From assembly GCA_937870755.1 (NCBI GenBank), contig CALMZV010000130.1, positions 37,886-101,885 of the forward strand: DNA of 64,000 bases, given 5' to 3'. This stretch comes from an uncultured Methylocystaceae bacterium. GTDB lineage: Bacteria > Pseudomonadota > Alphaproteobacteria > Rhizobiales > Beijerinckiaceae. Within the stretch, counting starts at the first letter, position 1. Every line of letters starts with the position of its first letter. Both the position numbers and the translations under genes were made by a program. Of this stretch, positions 16,790-26,742 are shown one piece after another. A model generated the notes under the pieces. That model did not search any database. It saw nothing but the letters and a program-made list of their open reading frames with translations, and was not told where the DNA came from.

Positions 16790-18766
16790 ATGCTGCCTTC
16801 CGTTCTCATCGCCAATCGCGGCGAAATCGCCGTCCGCATCATCCGCACCGCGCGCCGCATGGGCCTGCGCACGATCGCTGTTTACTCCGATGCCGACGCG
16901 CAGGCGCCGCACGTGCGCATGGCGGACGCGGCCGTCCACATCGGCCCTTCGCCCGCGCTGCAATCCTATCTGGTGCAGGCGCGCATCATCGAGGCGGCGC
17001 AGCGCACGGGCGCGGCCGCGATCCATCCCGGCTACGGCTTTCTGTCGGAGAACGCGGACTTTGCGGACGCGTGCGCGGCGGCGGGCATCGTGTTCGTCGG
17101 TCCGCCGGCCTCCGCCATCCGCGCGATGGGATTGAAAGACGCAGCGAAGGCGCTGATGCAGAAGGCCGGCGTGCCGGTCACGCCCGGCTATCTCGGCGAC
17201 AATCAGGAGGCCGCTTTTCTGGCGGAGCGCGCGGGCGAGATCGGCTATCCGGCGCTCATCAAGGCGGTGGCCGGCGGCGGCGGCAAGGGCATGCGCAAGG
17301 TGGACCGCGCGGAGGATTTCGCGGACGCGCTCGCCTCCTGCAAGCGCGAGGCGGCCTCGTCCTTCGGCAACGACCGCGTGCTGATCGAGAAATACATTTC
17401 CGCTCCGCGCCACGTGGAAGTGCAGGTGTTCGCCGACAATCACGGCAACGCCGTTCATCTGTTCGAGCGCGACTGCTCCCTCCAGCGCCGGCACCAGAAG
17501 GTGATCGAGGAGGCGCCCGCGCCTGGCATGACGGCGCAGGTCCGCGCGCTGATGGGCAAGGCGGCGGTGGAGGCGGCGAAAGCCGTCGGCTATTCCGGCG
17601 CGGGCACGGTGGAGTTCATCGTTGACGGCGCGCGCGGGCTGCGCGAGGACGGGTTCTGGTTCATGGAAATGAACACGCGATTGCAGGTCGAGCATCCGGT
17701 GACGGAAGCGATCACCGGGCTCGATCTCGTCGAATGGCAATTGCGCGTGGCGAGCGGCGAGAGGCTGCCGCTTTCGCAGGACGAGATCGCGCTCGACGGC
17801 CATGCGGTCGAGGCGCGGCTATACGCGGAAGATCCCGAAAACGGTTTCCTGCCGTCGACCGGCAGGCTGCATGCGCTGCATCTGCCGAAGGGCGAGGGGG
17901 TGCGCGTCGATTCCGGCGTGGAGGAGGGCGGCGCCGTGTCGCCGTTCTACGATCCGATGATCGCCAAGATCATCGCGCACGGGGCGACGCGCGCCCAGGC
18001 GCTCGACCGGCTGGCGCGCGCGCTGGGCGACACGCGCGTGGCTGGACCGCGCACCAACACCGCGTTTCTGAAAGCGTTGTGCGAGGCGCCGGGCTTTCGC
18101 GCGGAGAAATTCGATACGGGCTTCATCGACCGCAATCTCGAAACGCTCGGCGCCGTGCGGCAGGAAATGGACACGGTCGCCGCCGCGCGCGCGGTGGAGG
18201 CGCTGCTGATCGACGGCGAAACGCATCGGCGGGCGCGGCTGATCGGCAGCGACGCCAATGCCCAGTCGCCGTGGGCCACGCTCGACGGGTTCGCGCTCGC
18301 CGGACCGCATCCGATGAAACTGCGCGCGACGATCGACGGCGAGCCGCAGCGCTTCGAGGCGATCTACGACGGCGCGCGGGCCGGCCAGCCGATCGTGTCG
18401 CACAACGGCGCGCGCGTGCCGGAGACGGACGACGTGTTCGTCGTCGCCGCCGAGGGCGCGGCGTTCGCGCTGCGCGGCGGGCGGCAGACCGAGGCGCGGC
18501 TGGTCGATCCGCTCGATGTCGACGTGGAGGGCGCCGGCGACGGCGACAGCGTCGTGAAGGCGCCGATGCACGGCAAGCTGATCGCGCTGCTGGTGAAGGC
18601 GGGCGACATGGTCGAGAAGGGCCAGAAGCTCGCGGTGGTCGAAGCGATGAAGATGGAGCACGCGCTGGTCGCGCCACGCGCGGGCAAGGTGGTGGAGGCG
18701 GCCGGACAGGTTGGCGCGCAGGTGGCGCAGGGCGCCAGGATCGTCGTCATCCACGAGGAGGGGTAG
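16790..18766 (+). CDS. mccA: Methylcrotonyl-CoA carboxylase, biotin-containing (alpha) subunit
   Basis: A 658-residue protein that carboxylates its own biotin with ATP and bicarbonate. The biotin carboxylase part starts at SVLIANRGEIAVRI and contains the glycine-rich ATP loop VAGGGGKGMRKV and the active-site segment MEMNTRLQVEHPVTE. A linker domain follows. The C-terminal biotinyl domain has EAMKMEH, with the lysine that receives biotin. The ATG at 16790 is preferred; a GTG nine bases earlier would add three residues. It sits directly after mccB, so the two subunits are likely co-expressed. Biotin protein ligase is not in the window. Confidence 0.94.
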   Translation: MLPSVLIANRGEIAVRIIRTARRMGLRTIAVYSDADAQAPHVRMADAAVHIGPSPALQSYLVQARIIEAAQRTGAAAIHPGYGFLSENADFADACAAAGIVFVGPPASAIRAMGLKDAAKALMQKAGVPVTPGYLGDNQEAAFLAERAGEIGYPALIKAVAGGGGKGMRKVDRAEDFADALASCKREAASSFGNDRVLIEKYISAPRHVEVQVFADNHGNAVHLFERDCSLQRRHQKVIEEAPAPGMTAQVRALMGKAAVEAAKAVGYSGAGTVEFIVDGARGLREDGFWFMEMNTRLQVEHPVTEAITGLDLVEWQLRVASGERLPLSQDEIALDGHAVEARLYAEDPENGFLPSTGRLHALHLPKGEGVRVDSGVEEGGAVSPFYDPMIAKIIAHGATRAQALDRLARALGDTRVAGPRTNTAFLKALCEAPGFRAEKFDTGFIDRNLETLGAVRQEMDTVAAARAVEALLIDGETHRRARLIGSDANAQSPWATLDGFALAGPHPMKLRATIDGEPQRFEAIYDGARAGQPIVSHNGARVPETDDVFVVAAEGAAFALRGGRQTEARLVDPLDVDVEGAGDGDSVVKAPMHGKLIALLVKAGDMVEKGQKLAVVEAMKMEHALVAPRAGKVVEAAGQVGAQVAQGARIVVIHEEG

Positions 18767-18846
18767 GCTTATCGCTCGCAGGCCTTGAGCACGCCTTCGG
18801 CGGCGGTCGACGCGCGCGCGGGCAGGCGCGATGCTATAAGGGGCGC

Positions 18847-19284
18847 ATGGCGCTGCATCTCGTCAAATTGTGCGTCGGCGCCGGGTCGATCGCCGATCTG
18901 GAAGGCTGGATCGCCGGGCGGCGCAAGGCGGCCGCGCGCGCCGGCAAGGCGTTCGAGCAGGTCCATACCACCCGGATGGTTCCCAAACGCGCGGCGGAGC
19001 TGCTCGACGGCGGCTCGCTCTACTGGGTGATCAAGGGGCAGGTTTCGGCGCGGCAGAAGCTTCTCGACATTCGCCCGTTCACCGATGCGGACGGGATCGG
19101 GCGCTGCGACCTGGTGCTGGCCCCGGATGTCGTTCCGGTGCTGCCGCAGCCGCGCAAGGCTTTTCAGGGCTGGCGCTATTTCGATGCGAAAGACGCTCCG
19201 CCCGACATCGGCGGGCGTGGCGCGGGCATCGCGGACATGCCGGAGGACCTTCGGCGCGAGCTGGCCTCGCTCGGGCTGCTGTAG
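18847..19284 (+). CDS. DUF1489 family protein
   Basis: A 145-residue soluble protein of the DUF1489 family, which is found widely in alphaproteobacteria and has no known function. Typical features are the start MALHLVKLCVG, HTTRMVPKR, YWVIKGQ and the ending segment FQGWRYFDAKDAPPD. No enzyme motif could be recognised. It begins about 80 bases after mccA and is followed after 95 bases by the VWA-like gene, then directly by the J-domain gene. This may be one conserved cluster. Confidence 0.82.
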   Translation: MALHLVKLCVGAGSIADLEGWIAGRRKAAARAGKAFEQVHTTRMVPKRAAELLDGGSLYWVIKGQVSARQKLLDIRPFTDADGIGRCDLVLAPDVVPVLPQPRKAFQGWRYFDAKDAPPDIGGRGAGIADMPEDLRRELASLGLL

Positions 19285-19379
19285 CGACCGAACGTCCACG
19301 GCCTTGCGCGCGCCCCGGCGCGTCACGATCTAACGCTGGCTTTCGAAAGAAGCCGCCGACAGGCTGCCAAGAGGTTGCG

Positions 19380-20078
19380 ATGTCCAATCTGCCAGACCAC
19401 AAGACCGCGACCTCGGCCGTCGACGCCTTCCTCGACGCCGCGCGCAAGACGCCGGCGGTCGCCGCGGCCGGGCGCGGCCGGCTGATCTTCGCGCTCGACG
19501 CGACCATGAGCCGTCAACCGACGTGGGACATGGCGCAGGGACTGCAACAGCAGATGTTCGCGTTGGCCGCCAGACACGGCGGGATCGACGTGCAGCTCGT
19601 GTATTTCCGCGGCCTGTCCGAGTGCCGCGCCTCGCGGTTCGTGTCGCAGGGCGAAGGGCTGGCGGCGCTGATGTCGAAGATCGACTGCCGCGGCGGATAT
19701 ACGCAGATCGAGAAGGTGCTGCGACATGCCGCCGACGAAACGCGGACGGCGCCGGTCGCCGCGCTGATCTATGTGGGCGACGCGCTCGAGGAAAATCCGG
19801 ATACGCTGGCGGCGATCGCCGGCGAACTCGCGCTGCGCGGCCTGAAGGCGTTCATGTTCCACGAGGGAAACGACGCGAAGGCGGGCGCCTGTTTCAGAGA
19901 TATCGCGCGCATCACCGGCGGAGCCTACGCCGCGTTCGATGCGGGCGCGCCGCAACGGCTGGCGGCGCTGCTGGGGGCGGTGGCCGCCTATGCGGCGGGC
20001 GGCCATCAGGCGTTGACGGACCGCGCGCGCGAGGGCGATGCTGCCGCGCGCCTGCTGCTCGAACAGATGGGAAAATAA
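19380..20078 (+). CDS. VWA-like protein of unknown function
   Basis: A 232-residue protein with a von Willebrand factor A-like Rossmann core. The first strand carries LIFALDATMSRQPTW, a D-x-T/S-x-S-like metal site, and a later strand carries ALIYVGDALEEN. The middle has GGYTQIEKVL and the C-terminus is alanine-rich helix. The ATG at 19380 has AAGAGG upstream. The stop codon abuts the TTG start of the J-domain gene (TAA then TTG), so translation is probably coupled. The partner and role are not known. Ion binding and protein-protein contact are typical of the fold. Confidence 0.72.
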   Translation: MSNLPDHKTATSAVDAFLDAARKTPAVAAAGRGRLIFALDATMSRQPTWDMAQGLQQQMFALAARHGGIDVQLVYFRGLSECRASRFVSQGEGLAALMSKIDCRGGYTQIEKVLRHAADETRTAPVAALIYVGDALEENPDTLAAIAGELALRGLKAFMFHEGNDAKAGACFRDIARITGGAYAAFDAGAPQRLAALLGAVAAYAAGGHQALTDRAREGDAAARLLLEQMGK

Positions 20079-20795
20079 TTGCCGCAAATCCTGATCGGCC
20101 TGCTGGTCCTGTTCCTGGCGATCCAGTTCTTTCGCCTGATGGCGCGCACGCCCCCGGCCACCATCGCCCGCTACATTCGCGGGGCGGGCGGGCTCGGCGC
20201 GATCGCGGGCGGGCTCATGACCATGTTTCGCGGCCGCGGCGTGCTCGGCGCCGTCCTGTCGATGCTCGGCGCGTGGCTCGGCGCGCAGGCCCGCGCCAGA
20301 CCCGATCCGTTCTCGCCGGCGGGCGCGGGACGGACGGCGCGCATCTCGATCGTGCGCACGGCGGCGCTCGAGATGGAGCTCGATCTCGATTCGGGGGCGA
20401 TGCGCGGCAGGGTCATCGCCGGCGTCCACGCCGGGCGCGCGCTCGACAGTTTCGCGCGCGACGACCTCGTGGCGCTGCGCGACTGGGCGGAGGGCGCGGA
20501 TGCGGAGGGCGCGCGGCTGCTAGAGGCTTATCTTGACCGCTTTTTTGCCGGCTGGCGTGAAGCAGGAGAGGGCGAGCGCAACGCGCGGGGCGGCGCTGGC
20601 GGCGGGCGCGGGCGCGCGATGACGGAGGAAGAAGCGTATAAGGTCCTCGGCCTTCTCCCGGGGGCTTCGCGCGACGAGGTTGTGCGCGCGCATCGCGCGC
20701 TGATGAAGGAATTCCATCCCGACCACGGGGGGGCGACGGAACGCGCGGCCCGTCTCAACCAAGCCCGAGATGTCCTGATACGCCGTCATACCTGA
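20079..20795 (+). CDS. Membrane-anchored DnaJ-domain protein
   Basis: A 238-residue protein. The N-terminus is a transmembrane helix (about residues 3-20), then a glycine-rich second hydrophobic stretch (about 36-70), a middle domain (about 85-165) and a C-terminal J domain (about 181-238). The HPD motif is intact in EFHPDHGG, so it should stimulate an Hsp70 ATPase at the membrane. This order (TM first, J domain last) resembles DjlA and Tim14-type proteins. The TTG start at 20079 directly follows the TAA of the VWA-like gene, with a GGGAAAA site. The client is unknown. Confidence 0.82.
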   Translation: MPQILIGLLVLFLAIQFFRLMARTPPATIARYIRGAGGLGAIAGGLMTMFRGRGVLGAVLSMLGAWLGAQARARPDPFSPAGAGRTARISIVRTAALEMELDLDSGAMRGRVIAGVHAGRALDSFARDDLVALRDWAEGADAEGARLLEAYLDRFFAGWREAGEGERNARGGAGGGRGRAMTEEEAYKVLGLLPGASRDEVVRAHRALMKEFHPDHGGATERAARLNQARDVLIRRHT

Positions 20796-20830
20796 ACTCC
20801 GTGGGCGGCGGCCCAACTTGTCACAACGCT

Positions 20831-20851
20831 CCGGCGCGCACTGTGCGCCGG
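20831..20851. terminator. Hairpin between convergent genes
   Basis: A 7-bp GC-only stem, CCGGCGC with GCGCCGG and a 7-base loop, between the convergent J-domain and D,D-carboxypeptidase genes. There is no T run on either side, so it may only assist termination. Confidence 0.4.
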
Positions 20852-20867
20852 GATTCTTGCCGATCCA

Positions 20868-22757
20868 TCAATTCTTCATCGCGAAACAGGCGAAGCCCGA
20901 GCGCTTGAGGTCCTTGCACGCGGCTTCGGCCGTGGACTCCTGCAGGCCGGCGAACCGGGCGCGCCACAGGGTCTCCTTGCCCTTCTGGATCTTCTCGGTG
21001 ACCGGCTGGGCGGCGGCGATGGCGCGGCTCTTGCCCCTGGCGCGGGCGAGCAGTTCGGTCGCCTTGCCCGGCTCGTCGGTCGCGCCGATCTGGATGATCC
21101 AGCCGGGCTTGCCCGGTTTGGACTCGGCCTTCGGCTCGGCTTTCGGCTCGGCTTTCGCCCTGGCGACGACGGTGCGGCCCGCGTCCTTGTCAAGCCTGGG
21201 TTCCGACTTGGCTTCGGACTTGGGTTCGGACTTGGCTTCGGACTTGGCTTCGGGTTTGGCGTCGGTCTTGCGGGCGGGCCTGCCCTCGGGGCCTTTCACC
21301 CAGCGCATGGAGGAGGGCGTGGCGGTCTGGGTCGTGGCGGCCTTGCGGGCGGTCGAGCCGTCGGTCACGACGGGGATGCGCGCGGGCGGCAGGGTGGCCG
21401 TGGTCTCGGCCGGCGTTTCGAGGGCGGCGGTGCGGACGGCGCCGGAGACATAGGCCGGGCGCGGGCGATCCGGCCGGGCGACGGGCGCGGGCGGCACCGA
21501 CAGTTGCAGACCGACCGGGCGCGCATTGCCGATGGGGGCGGGCGGCGTCAGGCGGCCGGCGCGGGCGCTGTCGTCGGCGCGCATGTCGACGAGTTGCATC
21601 GGCTCCAGGCGGCCGGTGGCGCGCGCGGGTTCGGCGCGCACCGTCTCGGGCCGGGCGACGGGTTCGGGGCGCGGCTGTTCGACGAAGGCGAGGCGGGTGG
21701 GTTCGCGGACCGGCTCGCGCTGGAATTCGGCGCGCGCGGGCTCGGCGAGCGGACGCACCGTCTCCTCGCGGTCGTTGGAGGTTTCGGCCATCGCCAGCGC
21801 CGTGCGGCTGCGCGCGCCGGAACCCAGATTGTCGGCGATCAGATTGGCCATGATCAAGTCGCGCGAGGCGCCGCTGCGACCGCCCAGCACCACGCCGACG
21901 ATGTGGCGGCCGTCGCGCTTGACGGAGGTGAGCAGGTTGAAGCCGGAGGCGCGGGTGTAGCCGGTCTTGATGCCGTCCATGCCTTCCACGCGCCCCAGCA
22001 GGCGGTTGTGGTTGCGGTGGGCGCGGCCGGCCCAATAGAAATTGCGGGTGGCGAAATAGCGGTAGTATTTCGGGAAGCGGTCCTGGATCGCGCGGCCGAG
22101 GATCGTCAGGTCGTGGGCGGTCGTCACCTGCGCGGGGTTCGGCAGACCGGAGGCGTTCTTGTAGACGGTGCGATACATGCCGAGCGCGCGGGCCTTGCGG
22201 GTCATCATGTCCGCGAACGCATCCTCGTCGCCCGCCACCGCTTCGGCGACCGTCACGGCGATGTCGTTGGCCGATTTCGTCACCAGCGCGCGGATGGCGT
22301 CCTCCACCTCGATGGTCGCGCCCGGCCGCAGGCCGAGCTTCGACGGCGCCATGGAGGCGGCGTATGAGGAGACGGTCAGCGGCGAATCCAGCCGGAACCG
22401 GCCGCGCTCCATCTGCTCGAACAGCATGTAGAGCGTCATCACCTTGGTGACGGAGGCGGGATGCCGCAGTTCGTTCTCGTTGTTGGCGTAGAGCGTCCTG
22501 CCGGAATTGGCGTCCACGATCATGGCCGCGAACGCCGGACCGCCGCTCGCGCGGGCGCCGCGCCGGGCGAAATGCACCCGCTTGGCGCGATATTTCCGGA
22601 AATGAACGTGATGGGCGCGGTACGACTTGTGGTAGCCGCGATAGCGCGAGCGGGCTTCCGCCGTTTCCACGCTGACGCCGATCATGCCAACCGCCAGGGC
22701 GAACCCGGCGACCAAAGCTCCAATACGCCTGGATACGACGCCACTCAAACCCATCAC
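20868..22757 (-). CDS. D-alanyl-D-alanine carboxypeptidase with SPOR domain
   Basis: A 629-residue periplasmic penicillin-binding protein (peptidase family S11) that trims the terminal D-Ala of peptidoglycan. It has an N-terminal signal/anchor (about residues 12-35), then an unusual basic, His/Tyr/Arg-rich linker (about 36-66). The catalytic domain carries SVTK (Ser102, Lys105), SAN (162-164) and KTG (264-266). A long Pro/Ala/Arg-rich linker follows, with a Lys-Ser-Glu/Lys-Pro-Glu repeat, and a SPOR domain fills the last 75 residues (GWIIQIGATD onward). SPOR domains bind denuded glycan at division sites, so a septal role is likely. Two adjacent ATGs start the gene; the first was used. Confidence 0.9.
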   Translation of the reverse strand: MMGLSGVVSRRIGALVAGFALAVGMIGVSVETAEARSRYRGYHKSYRAHHVHFRKYRAKRVHFARRGARASGGPAFAAMIVDANSGRTLYANNENELRHPASVTKVMTLYMLFEQMERGRFRLDSPLTVSSYAASMAPSKLGLRPGATIEVEDAIRALVTKSANDIAVTVAEAVAGDEDAFADMMTRKARALGMYRTVYKNASGLPNPAQVTTAHDLTILGRAIQDRFPKYYRYFATRNFYWAGRAHRNHNRLLGRVEGMDGIKTGYTRASGFNLLTSVKRDGRHIVGVVLGGRSGASRDLIMANLIADNLGSGARSRTALAMAETSNDREETVRPLAEPARAEFQREPVREPTRLAFVEQPRPEPVARPETVRAEPARATGRLEPMQLVDMRADDSARAGRLTPPAPIGNARPVGLQLSVPPAPVARPDRPRPAYVSGAVRTAALETPAETTATLPPARIPVVTDGSTARKAATTQTATPSSMRWVKGPEGRPARKTDAKPEAKSEAKSEPKSEAKSEPRLDKDAGRTVVARAKAEPKAEPKAESKPGKPGWIIQIGATDEPGKATELLARARGKSRAIAAAQPVTEKIQKGKETLWRARFAGLQESTAEAACKDLKRSGFACFAMKN

Positions 22758-22887
22758 GCGGACCTCTGAACGTAAGGCACTGTCTCCGCACGGGAAAATC
22801 GCCCCGTTGCAGAAGGATCACACGCATTCAGGCTAAAGTGTTTGGGTTACCCGCCGGTTAAGCGTCACATCGATTCGCATCGACGAT

Positions 22888-22936
22888 GTTGCATCGCAAC
22901 AAAATTGTTGACGCAATTGTGCGGTGCATATATAAA
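22888..22936 (+). promoter_or_regulatory. Phasin promoter with palindromic operator
   Basis: A good sigma-70-like promoter: -35 TTGACG (22908-22913), 17-base spacer, -10 TATAAA (22931-22936). Just upstream is a perfect inverted repeat, GTTGC-ATC-GCAAC (22888-22900). The spacer contains GCA-ATTG-TGC. Phasin genes in alphaproteobacteria are commonly controlled by the repressor PhaR, whose known sites are TGC/GCA-rich dyads, so these are candidate PhaR sites (inference). Confidence 0.6.
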
Positions 22937-23037
22937 GGCGGTCGTAGACGGTTCCAGTGGGTTGTGTTTGCGGGCGCATCCCATCCGGCCAATCACTTTC
23001 GCAATCCAGATCACTTCCGCAATCCAGGAGGCGTCCC

Positions 23038-23394
23038 ATGGCCTACAATTTCGAAGCGTTCCAGAAGTTCGGCAAAGAGCAGATCGAGGCCACCACGGCC
23101 GCCGCTGGCGAATTCGCCAAGAATCTCCAGGCGATCGCGGCCGAGGCCAGCGACTATTCGAAGAAGTCGCTCGAGTCCGGCTCGGCCTATATCGAGAAGC
23201 TCGCCGGCGTGAAGAAGCTGGAAGAGGCGATCACGCTCCAGCAGGACTACGCCAAGGAAGCCTACGACGCTTTCGTGGCGCGCGCGACCAAGTTCGGCGA
23301 ACTCTACACCAAGCTGGCCAAGGACGCGTTCAAGCCGGTCGAAGGCGCGATCGTGAAGGCGCAGGAATCGGTCAAGTCGAACCTGCCGCAGTAA
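23038..23394 (+). CDS. Phasin (polyhydroxyalkanoate granule protein)
   Basis: A 118-residue, mostly helical, lysine- and alanine-rich protein of the Phasin_2 family. It coats polyhydroxyalkanoate granules. Typical segments are the start MAYNFEAFQKFGKEQ, then KSLESGSAYIEKLAGVKKLE and LQQDYAKEAYDAFVARATK. The ATG at 23038 has an ideal AGGAGG site. The gene has its own strong promoter with a palindromic site and its own terminator, consistent with high, separately regulated expression. No PHA synthase gene is in the window. Confidence 0.9.
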   Translation: MAYNFEAFQKFGKEQIEATTAAAGEFAKNLQAIAAEASDYSKKSLESGSAYIEKLAGVKKLEEAITLQQDYAKEAYDAFVARATKFGELYTKLAKDAFKPVEGAIVKAQESVKSNLPQ

Positions 23395-23462
23395 GCTTTG
23401 CATGGCGCGCTCGCGCCGGGCCGCCCTCGGCGTTCGTAGCGTATCGCGTTCATCCGCGTAAG

Positions 23463-23488
23463 AAAGCCCGGCTTCGGCCGGGCTTTTT
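23463..23488 (+). terminator. Rho-independent terminator after the phasin gene
   Basis: A 10-bp stem, AAAGCCCGGC with GCCGGGCTTT, a TTCG loop and a T run. It ends the phasin transcript 69 bases after its stop codon. Confidence 0.92.
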
Positions 23489-23739
23489 GTTGCGCCGGCC
23501 TTCGTCGCGCCGGCGGTCGACCGTTGCAGACAGGCGCGCGTCCGCGCGCGTTTCGAACGGATGGCGCCGCGGTCGTTTTCCGCAAGCGGGAATGGCGTCC
23601 GACATTCGCCTTGCCTTCGACGCGATCTTTAAGAACACTCGCCGGCGAATGGTCGCGCCGCGCGGGTTGGTTCCGCGCGCCGGGCGCCTACATAGACGAA
23701 ACAGGCATTCAAGCGTTTGTGGAAGGGGACGGGGAAAAC
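23489..23739. other. Gene-free leader region before clpS
   Basis: Together with the phasin terminator this makes a gap of about 345 bases between phasin and clpS. The clpS frame is open through much of it, but the encoded residues do not look like ClpS. A less GC-rich patch near 23625-23640 (CGATCTTTAAGAACACTC) may hold the clpS-clpA promoter. No RNA gene or clear operator was recognised. Confidence 0.4.
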
Positions 23740-24111
23740 GTGAGCGGCGCGCAACCTTGGGGGGCCAGCATACGCGCGGCGGGGGGATCGAAAAAGAATC
23801 CCGGGTCGCCGCCGGGGTCGAATACGGCGGTCATCACCCGCACGCGGACGCAGACAAAGCGGCCGAACATGTACCGCGTCCTGCTGCTGAACGACGATTA
23901 CACGCCGATGGAGTTCGTTGTGAACGTGCTGGTCAAATATTTCGCCAAGGGCAGGGAAGACGCCTGGCGCATCATGATGGCGGTTCATCAGAACGGCGTC
24001 GGCGAATGCGGCGTGTTCACCTACGAGGTCGCCGAGACCAAGGTCACGCAGGTCATGGATTACGCGCGCAAGCACCAGCATCCGCTCCAGTGCATCATGG
24101 AAAAGAAGTGA
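23740..24111 (+). CDS. clpS: ClpS, adaptor for ClpAP protease
   Basis: A 123-residue adaptor that delivers N-degron substrates to ClpA. The core begins at [17 protein letters not shown] and ends with [18 protein letters not shown], matching the ClpS fold; the NDD and M residues of the substrate pocket are present. The N-terminal 40 residues are an unstructured Gly/Ser/Thr-rich tail. GTG at 23740 was chosen because GGACGGGG lies just upstream. The frame stays open further upstream but without similarity. clpA starts 11 bases after the stop, so the pair is an operon. Confidence 0.92.
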   Translation: MSGAQPWGASIRAAGGSKKNPGSPPGSNTAVITRTRTQTKRPNMYRVLLLNDDYTPMEFVVNVLVKYFAKGREDAWRIMMAVHQNGVGECGVFTYEVAETKVTQVMDYARKHQHPLQCIMEKK

Positions 24112-24121
24112 GGCCACCGCG

Positions 24122-26521
<2,400 letters not shown>

Positions 26522-26561
26522 CCGGCGCGCCGGGGGCGCTGCCGGACCTTCTCGAACGCAG

Positions 26562-26593
26562 GGCGCCCGGATCGCTGTCCGGGCGCCTTTTTT
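26562..26593 (+). terminator. Rho-independent terminator after clpA
   Basis: A 10-bp stem, GGCGCCCGGA with TCCGGGCGCC, a 6-base loop and six T residues, 40 bases after the clpA stop codon. Confidence 0.93.
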
Positions 26594-26742
26594 CGTGTTT
26601 TCGGCCGAATTCGTTCACCAATCCCGCAGGGCGGGCGCGGTTTCGCGCGCCGGCCGCGGGGAAAGGACAAGGTCGCGCCCCATTTCATACGACCGGTTAA
26701 CTTTGCGGCGGCACGATCCCCGGCGTCTTGCAAGGGTTCGAC

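Noticed and set aside
23524..23739. Longer N-terminus for ClpS
   Set aside because: The added residues show no ClpS similarity and a good ribosome-binding site lies before the GTG at 23740.
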